From Methanolobus sp. ZRKC5 (GTDB lineage: Archaea > Halobacteriota > Methanosarcinia > Methanosarcinales > Methanosarcinaceae), in NCBI RefSeq assembly GCF_038446525.1, contig NZ_CP151792.1, positions 310,001 through 374,000 of the forward strand: a stretch of DNA of 64,000 nucleotides, read 5' to 3'. Positions 56,173-64,000 of this stretch are shown piece by piece; the stretch's first letter is position 1; each line of letters begins with the position of its first letter. Both the position numbers and the translations under genes were made by a program. Below the pieces are notes generated by a model, which was given only the letters and a program-made list of their open reading frames with translations, was not told the DNA's origin and did no database searches.

Positions 56173-56847
56173 ATGGACACTAATAATCAAAATCAAACAT
56201 TGGTAAATTTTCTCACCCTGATTGAGGAAACAAACTCTGTTTTTTGTTACGACACTGATTCAAAAGTATCAGAACTTACAGAGAAGACCATACAAGAGAT
56301 GAAAAAGAAGGAACCTCTGCCAGTTATCAGAATCTATTGGAATGAAAACGAAAAAGAGAACTATGCAGATTTAGATAGCGTTGCTTCTATCCATGTATTC
56401 AGAAATTTTACCAGTGTCCTGATTAAAATTGAAAAATTAATTTCAAAGAGCAGACATCTGATATTTATTGAAGACCTGACTAACTTAAAGCATGAACAAA
56501 ACAAACCATATATTAATTTTCTTTCAGTACTGCTTCGCAAAAGTAGAGAAAGCAAGAGTCCGGCAATAAGTATGATCAGCGCAGATGAAACAAATTCTCT
56601 AATAAGAAATGAGATCATGCAATTCTTTGAAAACACATTTGTACTGAAGAACAAAAGAATTAAAAAAATGAGTGATGATCTCATTGACATAAAGTATTAT
56701 CTAAATGAAGATGGATTACATCTTGAACCTTACATGCAAAATGACATAAATAAAATAAAAGAGATATTCAGCCTGACCCAAGAAGAAAAAAAAGAACTTG
56801 ACAAAATTGTAGGTCAGAGTATTGAAGAATACAGAACCTCTATGTAA
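56173..56847 (+). CDS. KaiC/RAD55-like protein without Walker A
   Basis: 224 residues. The pattern LVNFLTLIEETNSVFCYDTD, HLIFIEDLTNLKHEQNK (Walker B-like strand), ISMISADETNSLIRNE and FENTFVLKN follows a RecA-fold ATPase of the KaiC/RAD55 class, but no GxxGxGKT is present, so it likely does not hydrolyse ATP. Fold assignment is tentative. It may be a structural partner of the nearby KaiC-like proteins. Confidence 0.5.
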   Translation: MDTNNQNQTLVNFLTLIEETNSVFCYDTDSKVSELTEKTIQEMKKKEPLPVIRIYWNENEKENYADLDSVASIHVFRNFTSVLIKIEKLISKSRHLIFIEDLTNLKHEQNKPYINFLSVLLRKSRESKSPAISMISADETNSLIRNEIMQFFENTFVLKNKRIKKMSDDLIDIKYYLNEDGLHLEPYMQNDINKIKEIFSLTQEEKKELDKIVGQSIEEYRTSM

Positions 56848-56863
56848 TTAGAGGCTTTGTTCT

Positions 56864-57598
56864 CTATTTAATTAATTTTTCTGCCACCATTTTTAATTGG
56901 GTGCAATATTCACAATCCGGATTGTCCTTCATAGGTATTTTTCGTGACCATGTTCTTGCTACGGACTCATCATAGGAGATAATTCCTAAAAGCTCTGTGC
57001 CAAGCTTCTTACTAAAGTCAGTAACTATCTCATTTATATCGTCTCTTTTTTCCAGTGGAATCCTGTTAAAAAGAAGAGAAGCGTGAGTACCCAGTTTAGC
57101 CGACATGCTTGATAACAAATAAGTACCTCTAATATCCTGAATATCAATTGTGGATATAATTGTCGCCTTGTCAACTATATTCATAGTTAGAAGACTGGAC
57201 TTATTGATACCTGGACTGCAGTCGAACAGGAAATGATCGATGTCGAACTTTTTACCTATTTTCTTGACAAGTTCCAGCAATTTTTGCTTGGCTTCACCCG
57301 GAGTGTTGAACATGGCAGAGATATCCTCCTCACATGCTTTGGAAGGAACAATATAAACTTTAGTATCATCATACCTGTAAACGACATCGTCAGCACTGCA
57401 AGCACTCTGAAGAAAATCAATTAGCGTCATATCATACCTGATGTCGAATAACGAATGTATACCCGGTCCGTTTACATCAGTGTCGATGATACACACTTTC
57501 TTACCCTGCTGAGCCAGCATAATCCCAAGGTTCCCAACAAAAGTAGTCTTGCCGGTACCGCCCTTATAAGAATGAAAACTTAATAACATTGAACTCAC
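56864..57598 (-). CDS. ParA/MinD-family ATPase
   Basis: 244 residues. Deviant Walker A in SYKGGTGKTTFVGNLGIMLA, switch DTDVNGPGIHSLF, and Walker B DIDHFLFDCSPGINKSSLL. Such ATPases position DNA, proteins or chemosensory arrays. A CEYCTQLK motif at the end is unusual, perhaps for metal or disulfide. Stop TAG. Its ATG overlaps the stop of the winged-helix gene in ATGA, so they are translationally coupled. Confidence 0.92.
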   Translation of the reverse strand: MSSMLLSFHSYKGGTGKTTFVGNLGIMLAQQGKKVCIIDTDVNGPGIHSLFDIRYDMTLIDFLQSACSADDVVYRYDDTKVYIVPSKACEEDISAMFNTPGEAKQKLLELVKKIGKKFDIDHFLFDCSPGINKSSLLTMNIVDKATIISTIDIQDIRGTYLLSSMSAKLGTHASLLFNRIPLEKRDDINEIVTDFSKKLGTELLGIISYDESVARTWSRKIPMKDNPDCEYCTQLKMVAEKLIK

Positions 57599-58002
57599 CC
57601 AAGTAACCTGTCAAGTTTATTTTCGACTTCTTCTACTGCAGACCAATGTTCATTGTTTGTACTGCCTGTTTTTTCACTTAGTGAATAGTATATTTTTTTA
57701 CCTTTTCGTTCTCTTTCAAGCCATCCAGCTCTATAAAGTTCATTAAGATACTTGTTTTCTATTGAACGGTGCCTTCCTGTTATCGCGCTAACCTCATCCG
57801 CTGTACAAGATTTTAGTTTGGAAACAGCAAATAAAGATTTGCGGATAGAATCAGGAACTGTGAGATAAACAGCCATTTTATCATTTACATGTGGGGAATT
57901 AGAAGATTCAAGCTCAGATATACGCAATTCAAGCGAATTCAAACGCTCGTTCATATCATCAAGATATGTTAAAATTCTATTGTTATTATGCAGCTCAGAC
58001 AT
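57595..58002 (-). CDS. winged-helix protein coupled to ParA
   Basis: 135 residues: an N-terminal coiled coil (YLDDMNERLNSLELRISELE), then a winged helix (KSLFAVSKLKSCTADEVSAI, NKYLNELYRAGWLERERKGK, KIYYSL). ATG 58002 fits better than the ATG four codons upstream. A ParB-like adaptor role for the next gene's ParA is possible, or autoregulation. Confidence 0.78.
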   Translation of the reverse strand: MSELHNNNRILTYLDDMNERLNSLELRISELESSNSPHVNDKMAVYLTVPDSIRKSLFAVSKLKSCTADEVSAITGRHRSIENKYLNELYRAGWLERERKGKKIYYSLSEKTGSTNNEHWSAVEEVENKLDRLLG

Positions 58003-58116
58003 GATTATCAACATAAAGAAAGTGATTTTTATTTATATCCATTTAAATTGAACTGATAATATATAAAGTTGCTCAAATACGTTTGGCAATATCAGCTAAT
58101 AAATATTTAATATTTT

Positions 58117-58310
58117 GTAACTATTCAGCCTGATAAAAACGCTATCAATAACAATCTTGACAAAAAGTTGAAACGTAAATTTCATTAGGATCATTTATTT
58201 TGATTGTTGCTATTGATTGCTTTTTTGATTGTTAGATTGTTAGTGAGCAGACATCTCTATTTCGATGAAATCAGTACCAATAGGCAAATCGTGCCAGGCT
58301 GAATAGTTAC
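58117..58310. mobile_element. IS66-related MITE, copy 5
   Basis: 194 bp with 8-bp duplication AATATTTT (58109-58116, 58311-58318). Same orientation as copy 1. It lies between the divergent ParA-pair and KaiC-like genes, 56 bases before the latter's start. Confidence 0.93.
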
Positions 58311-58334
58311 AATATTTTTTAGATTTACGACAAA

Positions 58335-58343
58335 TTTATAAAA
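58335..58343 (+). promoter_or_regulatory. TATA box, leaderless promoter of KaiC-like gene
   Basis: TTTATAAAA about 27 bases before ATG 58366, with no ribosome site; a leaderless start. Confidence 0.5.
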
Positions 58344-58365
58344 TATCAAAGCGTAAACAAAATCA

Positions 58366-59052
58366 ATGGAAAATAAGAGAACCCCATCATATATCAAAAA
58401 GCTTGATAAGCTTCTCCATGGGGGGTATATAAAGCCATCATCAATCCTCATTGCAGGTTCATGTGGAACAGGCAAGACAAACATGTGTATGCAATCATTG
58501 TTCAATGCAGCAGATCAGGGAGAAAAATGTGCTTATGTATCTTTGCTCTCAGAATCAGAAGATAAAATAATCCGGGCTTTATCCTCTTTTTCATTTTATG
58601 ATGAAGATCTTACGAATGATAAAATAAAGATATGTTCCATTAGTTCAGATGTAGTTGCTAAAGGAGACTTTGCCATATTTGAATATTTAAATGAGAATAT
58701 ACTGAAACATGAAATATCACGAGTCGTCATAGATACTATAAATATTCTGGAAGATATTGAAAGTACATTTGATGAGAGACCATTCCATAAATGTGAATTA
58801 AGGTCCTTTATCCTGAATCTATTTCAGGAGTTCCATGAAGGTAACATGTTACTAATAGCCACCGCCGAGATACCTGCGTTAAGCATAAACTCTAGCGTAT
58901 GGCCATACATGTTTGATACAGTGATTTCGCTTGATACTGAAAGTGAAGAAAAGACCGCACAAAGATATCTTGAGATCATCAAGGAGAGAGGAAGTGATTT
59001 TTCCATGGGAAAGCATAAATTCAGCATCACAGAAAATGGAATTATCCTTTAA
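58366..59052 (+). CDS. KaiC/RAD55-family RecA-like ATPase
   Basis: 228 residues, single ATPase domain: YIKKLDKLLHGGYIKPSSIL, Walker A GSCGTGKTNMCMQ, CAYVSLLSESEDKIIRAL (switch), Walker B VVIDTINILEDIES, LIATAEIPAL and C-terminal KHKFSITENGIIL. It is complete and typical of archaeal KaiC-like proteins that signal with roadblock, receiver or chemotaxis partners. A second KaiC-like gene ends at 63086. Confidence 0.9.
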   Translation: MENKRTPSYIKKLDKLLHGGYIKPSSILIAGSCGTGKTNMCMQSLFNAADQGEKCAYVSLLSESEDKIIRALSSFSFYDEDLTNDKIKICSISSDVVAKGDFAIFEYLNENILKHEISRVVIDTINILEDIESTFDERPFHKCELRSFILNLFQEFHEGNMLLIATAEIPALSINSSVWPYMFDTVISLDTESEEKTAQRYLEIIKERGSDFSMGKHKFSITENGIIL

Positions 59053-59094
59053 ATTCTTAGTATTAACAAATAATTCAAAGCAGTGAGCTTCAAA

Positions 59095-59676
59095 TTAAAG
59101 TTGAAGATCCATGGCATTAAGTTCACGTTGGCTATGATTTTTTATAATATTATTAAGTTTCATCCGTACGTTTTTTATTCCTTCGTTACTCGTAAAGTGA
59201 GAAAGGACCTCTGTAAGTTGGTCAATCATAAACCGATAATCACGTTCAGTTCCTGAATCTCTTAATTTCTGCATTGCTGATTCAGCTGTTTTAGAAGTCC
59301 ACTCATTATTTTTATAGTATAATTTGTCATCGACTTCAAGTTTTTTCCTGGCAACATCATTATTGACCCTAGCAAAGATTAGCTCCACAGTATGAGGATC
59401 TCCAACAAATTCATTCATGAATTGCATGATGTCCATTACAACTTCAAAATAAGGAATTTGAGGGTTCTCACACTCCTTGAACATCTGCGATAATTCCAGA
59501 CGTATATTCCTTTCTGTAGGCTTAAGAATATGCTTTGTAATATTATCTATAGCAGCAACGCAATTTTCAATATTCATGTCATCGGATAGTTCATAAGTAT
59601 TGCCAGGCAATACATTATATCTACCATAATATTTCAATAAATTCTTACGCAAACGCTGAACATCTAAATTTGCCAA
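59095..59676 (-). CDS. hypothetical helical protein in the KaiC cluster
   Basis: 193 residues, all-helical by composition: ENCVAAIDNITKHILKPTER, RLELSQMFKECENPQIP, VRMKLNNIIKNHS. No family recognised, no membrane span. It is last of a minus-strand run from the KaiC-like gene at the right edge and converges with the KaiC gene at 58366. Confidence 0.6.
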   Translation of the reverse strand: MANLDVQRLRKNLLKYYGRYNVLPGNTYELSDDMNIENCVAAIDNITKHILKPTERNIRLELSQMFKECENPQIPYFEVVMDIMQFMNEFVGDPHTVELIFARVNNDVARKKLEVDDKLYYKNNEWTSKTAESAMQKLRDSGTERDYRFMIDQLTEVLSHFTSNEGIKNVRMKLNNIIKNHSQRELNAMDLQL

Positions 59677-59704
59677 AATATCACCTGGATCATAGTACCA
59701 TTAA

Positions 59705-60466
59705 TTAGCTATCAAATACTTTAATAAATAAATCCATTTCATGCATTAGATTATTATCCAGAAGTTCCCTTGAATTTTCAAAAAGAATCTGGAACTCACT
59801 GACATCTTCCTTTGATATAGACTTACCCATATTAGATTTAAACTTCAATGACTCATATTTGCCTATAAGCTCAGGCATAACTACTCGCGGATAATTGACA
59901 GCCATGGTCTTTAACATATTCTTAGCACGCGGATATGGAAGTATCAGATAATCCTTGTATCTGGAAGAAAGACCATTGTTACTTGGATTTAGTAGCTTGA
60001 ATTTGAGTTTTTCTTTAAAGAAATTAGCGGCTCCAGAGTTATCAGGCAACGTTATAACGTTGGTTTTCAAGTGTTTGACAGCGATCGAGAACAACAAACG
60101 TCCTATACCCACATGCCGATGAGCCGGATGGATCTCTATACTCCTGAGCAGATGAACAGAATAGTGAATAATATTAGTTTTACCTCTGTAGGTCTTCTGC
60201 GTTTCGTCTGATATTTTTTCAAATCGTGCAAAACCCAGAAGTTGATCAGAACCCTGAACAGCAACAAAAAGGGAGTGACCAGAGTTTATTGAACTTTTCA
60301 ACAGAAAGTCGTAGGGCATCCCAAACTTATTATGGAAATAATTGAAACCGACATTATTAGATTGTCCAATATCTATATTAAGCTGATCTATCGATGAGCC
60401 ATTTTCCAATATACCATAGCTGACATTTCCAGCCATGTGCAGCATATTCAAACCTTCAACTAACAT
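59705..60466 (-). CDS. GNAT acetyltransferase domain protein in the KaiC cluster
   Basis: 253 residues. A GNAT core (SLFVAVQGSDQLLGFARFEK, SIEIHPAHRHVGIGRLLFSI with the acetyl-CoA loop HRHVGIGR, NSGAANFFKEKLKFK) is followed by a helical tail of about 80 residues. Only 18 bases separate it from the coiled-coil gene. Perhaps it modifies a cluster protein; substrate unknown. Confidence 0.75.
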   Translation of the reverse strand: MLVEGLNMLHMAGNVSYGILENGSSIDQLNIDIGQSNNVGFNYFHNKFGMPYDFLLKSSINSGHSLFVAVQGSDQLLGFARFEKISDETQKTYRGKTNIIHYSVHLLRSIEIHPAHRHVGIGRLLFSIAVKHLKTNVITLPDNSGAANFFKEKLKFKLLNPSNNGLSSRYKDYLILPYPRAKNMLKTMAVNYPRVVMPELIGKYESLKFKSNMGKSISKEDVSEFQILFENSRELLDNNLMHEMDLFIKVFDS

Positions 60467-60484
60467 TTTTTATCATCTGATTTT

Positions 60485-62281
60485 TCAAACATTCATAATT
60501 TCTGTAACAGAGTAAAAAGTGTACCTTCCTTTTTTAGTGGAACTAACAAGTTGTTCCTGTTCCAGATATGCTATTACAAGGGATAACTTTTCAAAATCAA
60601 TCGAAAATCCATTTTCTTGTATCTGTTTTTCAAGTTGCTTGAGGGTTGCAGAACCAAGAATCGATAGTTGACCGGTAATTGCATCCTCTATCGGAATTTC
60701 GGAAAGTTTTACAGGTTTTGGTTCTTCTGCAACACTTATGGGTTTTGGTTCGTCTATAAAATTTATGGATTTTAGCTCTTCTACAACATTTGTAGATTTC
60801 GACTCTTGTAAAACATTAAGAGTATGAAGTCCTTCCTGTACTTCAGATAAATCGACCTCGATTCCACTTAATCTTTGGGAAGTTACCATGCTCTCCTGAA
60901 GTTGTTGCTGTATTGTAGAGAACATATTTTCCACATTGGCTTTGAAAGATTCCATCTCACCAGATATTGTCAGTATTTCATCCCTGCCTGCCTTTGTGAC
61001 CAGCATTTCCTCTATTCTGGATAGATCAGGAAGATCAGTGACTTCCAAAACACGGTTTTCTGCAGTAGGGAAGTCCTGAAATTCAGCAAGAGTTTTACTT
61101 AGCTTCTTTATTGCCTTTGTGTGCAGATTAACAGCCTTTGCTACACTCTTCATCTGTTCCCTGATCTCACCAAGTTCCTGGGAATTAGAAGCTGTTTCTT
61201 CAAGCTGGTTATTTTGCAATTCAGCTATAAAACTGACATTTTCCGTGATATTAGATATTTCATCCCTGAAGGTGTCAATCTCAGAAATAATCTTATCAAT
61301 ACGTCCTTCATGAAATACTACTTTTTTAATTGTGTATTCCCGGCTACCTGTTTCAACAAATGAGCGAAAATCCTGTGAATTATAGTTAGGAACATACTGG
61401 AAAAGTATTTTGAATAGTTCTATATAGGTCCCATGTATTTGTTTTACAGAAACTATTTTGGAAGATATAGCTTCAGAAAGACCTCTTATTACAAAAGAAT
61501 CATCTTCAAACCTGAAAAAATCAATACCCGCACTGAACTGGCGTACACTGTCCCTGGCATCTTCCACCATCTCAGCAGCTTCACTGTCGCCATATATACC
61601 AAGCATGGCAGCATAAACATCATTTAGGGTTTTTGCATAGGTGATTTCGAGAACATCAGGAGGCACTTTTGTTGCATCAAGAGATTCTGCATTTACCGAA
61701 TCCTCTGCTTGAACAACACGTTTCAGCCTTTTGGAAAACTGATTGAAATCATTTTGCAGTCGTTTCAGATCAGCCTCATTGGCTCTTGTTTGAAGATCAT
61801 CCTCTATAGAAGATAGTAAATTTCCATTCGAATTAAGACTTTCATCCATTCTTGTTTGAAGCTCAGTGAACCTGTCCTCGAATGCAAGTAATCTGGATTC
61901 CATTTCAACATTGTGCATTTCAGCTTCTTTTAGCCTGGATAACGTAGCCTTATCTATTTCCTGAAAAGAAGTTTCAGGATTACTCTCTGAAGAACTTTCC
62001 AGGCTAAAATCTTCAGCAGAAACAGAATTATCTGAATTTTCAGTAATGACTATCAAAGAATTGGAATTATCAGACTTCAATTCACTTTCATTGTCAGGAT
62101 TACACGCATTATCCAAATCACCCTTTTTGTCTTCAGTGTCAACTATCAGCTGATCCATATCTGTATCAGGAATGTCTTCTGGAAGTGCAACTGCACAATC
62201 ATCTGTTTCCATTGATTCTTCCTCACCATAAATCGGGCTTTCCGAATTGCAGACTTCAGAGGCATATATTTCATCGTCCAT
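60485..62281 (-). CDS. long acidic coiled-coil protein with winged-helix-like end
   Basis: 598 residues. The first 120 are very acidic and disordered (DDEIYASEVCNSESPIYGEE). Coiled coil about 120-190 (ATLSRLKEAEMHNVEMESRL), a globular helical part about 205-320, further coiled coils 325-480, a repeated VEELKSINFIDEPKPISVAE linker, and a C-terminal winged-helix-like module (TLKQLEKQIQENGFSIDFEK, IAYLEQEQLVSSTKKGRYTF). Scaffold or filament-like role inferred. Spacing to the roadblock-like gene is 14 bases. Confidence 0.78.
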   Translation of the reverse strand: MDDEIYASEVCNSESPIYGEEESMETDDCAVALPEDIPDTDMDQLIVDTEDKKGDLDNACNPDNESELKSDNSNSLIVITENSDNSVSAEDFSLESSSESNPETSFQEIDKATLSRLKEAEMHNVEMESRLLAFEDRFTELQTRMDESLNSNGNLLSSIEDDLQTRANEADLKRLQNDFNQFSKRLKRVVQAEDSVNAESLDATKVPPDVLEITYAKTLNDVYAAMLGIYGDSEAAEMVEDARDSVRQFSAGIDFFRFEDDSFVIRGLSEAISSKIVSVKQIHGTYIELFKILFQYVPNYNSQDFRSFVETGSREYTIKKVVFHEGRIDKIISEIDTFRDEISNITENVSFIAELQNNQLEETASNSQELGEIREQMKSVAKAVNLHTKAIKKLSKTLAEFQDFPTAENRVLEVTDLPDLSRIEEMLVTKAGRDEILTISGEMESFKANVENMFSTIQQQLQESMVTSQRLSGIEVDLSEVQEGLHTLNVLQESKSTNVVEELKSINFIDEPKPISVAEEPKPVKLSEIPIEDAITGQLSILGSATLKQLEKQIQENGFSIDFEKLSLVIAYLEQEQLVSSTKKGRYTFYSVTEIMNV

Positions 62282-62295
62282 AGCAGATCACCATA

Positions 62296-63066
62296 TCATA
62301 CGAAAGACTCAAGTTTGTGATTTATATCCGGTATCCATTCAGCTTCACAGATATCAGCCACATAATCACCATGTAACGGACGTATTTGATCATTGATTAT
62401 CATTTCAACAAGCAAAGGCCACAGATCTTCTGTCATCCATTTGGGAGATGAGGCAATCTCATTGAAAGCCATTGCAAGTACCTGTTCAACTTCTCCCCTA
62501 CCCATTACACCTGTGATCTTTTCTTTAATGTCAGCAAGTATCTGCATATTCTTTTTATATTCAGAAGATTGAGTATACATTTCATTGAACACTATCTTAG
62601 ACAATATACGCAACTCTGCAGCTACTTCTTCAGGATAGGTTGCCAACTGTTCTGCTGTCATAGGACGCTGTTCAAAGATATGCTGCATCACACTTTTAGC
62701 GATATCTATCTTGTCCATGTTCTCTGAGAGATCGACCTTTCCTGTAAACAGGGATATTAAAAGCGCACCTCGGCCAACTGAAGAGAAAATGACAGTACCA
62801 AAGTCATATTCAATGACCGATTGCTTAAGTCCCATTGCAAGCTGCTGGCTCACATGTAGCAGGTTATGGGTGATAAGGTTTGTAAGCTCAAATATTTTCG
62901 GCCCGATACTTTCCGGTATGTAGGATGCATATATCTTTCCGTCTGCACCTGCAAACAAAAGTACATCCACATCACTGGATTGGTGTGTCCTTTTTAGCTG
63001 TGCGACCAGAGCAAACTTCAGAAGGGAAACATCCTCAAGGTCATCTTTTGATTTTTTCACTGCCAC
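62296..63066 (-). CDS. roadblock/LC7-like domain protein
   Basis: 256 residues. The first 125 show the roadblock pattern (VDVLLFAGADGKIYASYIPE, then VIEYDFGTVIFSSVGRGALL, SLFTGKVDLSENM), as in MglB-type regulators of small GTPases. A helical C-terminal half follows (RPMTAEQLATYPEEVAAELR). No Ras-like GTPase is adjacent, so the likely partner is the KaiC-like ATPase just upstream. Match is by eye and moderately firm. Confidence 0.7.
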   Translation of the reverse strand: MAVKKSKDDLEDVSLLKFALVAQLKRTHQSSDVDVLLFAGADGKIYASYIPESIGPKIFELTNLITHNLLHVSQQLAMGLKQSVIEYDFGTVIFSSVGRGALLISLFTGKVDLSENMDKIDIAKSVMQHIFEQRPMTAEQLATYPEEVAAELRILSKIVFNEMYTQSSEYKKNMQILADIKEKITGVMGRGEVEQVLAMAFNEIASSPKWMTEDLWPLLVEMIINDQIRPLHGDYVADICEAEWIPDINHKLESFV

Positions 63067-63085
63067 TTCAACCCACCTCAGGTTA

Positions 63086-64000
63086 TCATTGGATCAATTC
63101 TTCCAGTTCACTAAGACTGTCAATTTCTATAAGTCCTTCATCATCTGAGGGCAGTACATCCTCCGGCATAAGCTCGACATCTTCAACTTGCAGGGTTCCA
63201 CCGGATAGTTCACCGATATCTAATGGGACTTCCGGAGAACTTTCTTCCTCTCCTTTCCTTTTTGCAAGATCCTCTTTGGTTAATGTATCATTCAGACCCT
63301 GGGATTCGAAGAAAATCTGCAGCGTTTCCTTTGGAGAGAACGGATATAACCAGTTTTCCTTAACGTAAACAAGACGTTCAAGTATTTTCTCATTGACTCT
63401 AAGATCTGCAGCAGTTCTTATAGCTTTATCAAAGACATCATCATACTTGCGTACATCTTCCGCAGACATCAGCGGAGTGGTCCTTACAACAACTCCAACA
63501 CCACGAACAAATATGTATGGATAGACCTCTTCACCATGTCTAGTCGCACGCATCTTGATGATTTCAAGAGCCCTGTTAAAAGCACCCCCGATTGGTCTGT
63601 AACTAAGGTGTACAGCACCATCAGACATGTAAATAGGGATCAACACATCCTCACCGACAGTCTCCCCGGGAGAGGCATGCTCTTCAGTTGTGATAAGAAC
63701 AGGACCAAGCTGCTTTAAAGTATAGAACAATTTAGTGATAACCTCACGCTGCTCCTGCTTATCCTGTATGGCCCATGTAAGAGGAGTCAATGGATCAATT
63801 ACAACACGGGTCTTTACTGCATAATTTTGATTGGCAGCTACAAGCGCAGGGAGTTGTTCATCTACAAGCTTTACGAAATCCTTACCTTTTGAGTGGAAAA
63901 AGAAAAGCTCCTTTTCATAATACTCATCAAGATTGAAACCCAGCATCTTTGCTTCACGCATAATCTGCTCAGGAGGTTCTTCCATACTAATATAGAGAGC
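63086..64000 (-). CDS. KaiC/RAD55-like ATPase (partial, N-terminus beyond the right edge)
   Basis: At least 304 codons. The frame is open to the window end, where ALYISMEEPPEQIMREAKML (a KaiC strand following the Walker A, which is outside) is read; the ATG at 63985 is internal. Walker B-like VVIDPLTPLTWAIQD, GPVLITTEEHASPGE and VRGVGVVVRTTPL follow. The C-terminal about 80 residues are acidic and low-complexity. First known gene of a five-gene run (63086, 62296, 60485, 59705, 59095) with short gaps. Confidence 0.88.
   Translation of the reverse strand, partial: ALYISMEEPPEQIMREAKMLGFNLDEYYEKELFFFHSKGKDFVKLVDEQLPALVAANQNYAVKTRVVIDPLTPLTWAIQDKQEQREVITKLFYTLKQLGPVLITTEEHASPGETVGEDVLIPIYMSDGAVHLSYRPIGGAFNRALEIIKMRATRHGEEVYPYIFVRGVGVVVRTTPLMSAEDVRKYDDVFDKAIRTAADLRVNEKILERLVYVKENWLYPFSPKETLQIFFESQGLNDTLTKEDLAKRKGEEESSPEVPLDIGELSGGTLQVEDVELMPEDVLPSDDEGLIEIDSLSELEELIQ

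Noticed and set aside
63086-63985. KaiC-like gene starting at ATG 63985
   Set aside because: The frame is open to the edge and encodes a KaiC strand (ALYIS) before this Met, so the start lies outside.

Overview
The window reads as chromosome of a methylotrophic methanogen, most likely Methanosarcinaceae (Methanolobus/Methanococcoides-like); this is inference. Signs are archaeal TATA boxes about 26 nt before leaderless start codons, methanogen-type families (DUF2117, MTH865-like, HdrD-like Fe-S protein), surface proteins with TSP3 or beta-helix repeats, Na+ symporters paired with tiny accessory proteins, rare TAG stops, and a sensor gene carrying one in-frame TAG, as pyrrolysine-encoding methanogens can. 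No rRNA, tRNA or CRISPR was seen.

Layout. 1-3.5 kb: a GAF/PAS sensor protein (cut by the left edge, internal UAG) behind a FIST sensor gene. 3.5-5.2 kb: a G-tract repeat and an IS630-type element. 5.3-9.5 kb: two symporter modules. 9.5-16.6 kb: housekeeping genes on both strands (Fe-S protein, DUF523/DUF1722, PepD, macro domain, GATase, GNAT), two of them altered by transposons. 16.6-24 kb: a membrane histidine kinase, a cohesin-like surface protein, and a five-gene redox/metal operon whose leaderless promoter is bracketed by two palindromes. 24-32.2 kb: a 2122-residue surface protein, a membrane-anchored protein and a methyltransferase. 32.5-37.6 kb: third symporter module, an IS1 copy, TrkH with a 35-residue membrane protein. 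37.7-46.9 kb: transposon-rich stretch (IS66, MITEs, IS relics, a group II intron, IS1), with rsgA and an MTH865-like gene between. 46.9-52.7 kb: beta-helix surface protein and fourth symporter module. 53-64 kb: a MITE-split MBL hydrolase, DUF2117, HTH regulator, MoaD/ThiS-like protein, then a cluster of KaiC/RAD55-like ATPases, ParA, roadblock-like, coiled-coil and GNAT proteins running off the right edge.

The clearest system-level signal is a mobile family: one IS66-type element and five ~194 bp MITEs share terminal repeats and each is bounded by a perfect 8-bp duplication. Their insertions extended one protein, replaced the tail of another, split a third and separated a fourth from its promoter. 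The right-hand KaiC/roadblock/coiled-coil/ParA cluster is the best candidate for an undescribed signalling or positioning system; its function cannot be read from sequence alone.
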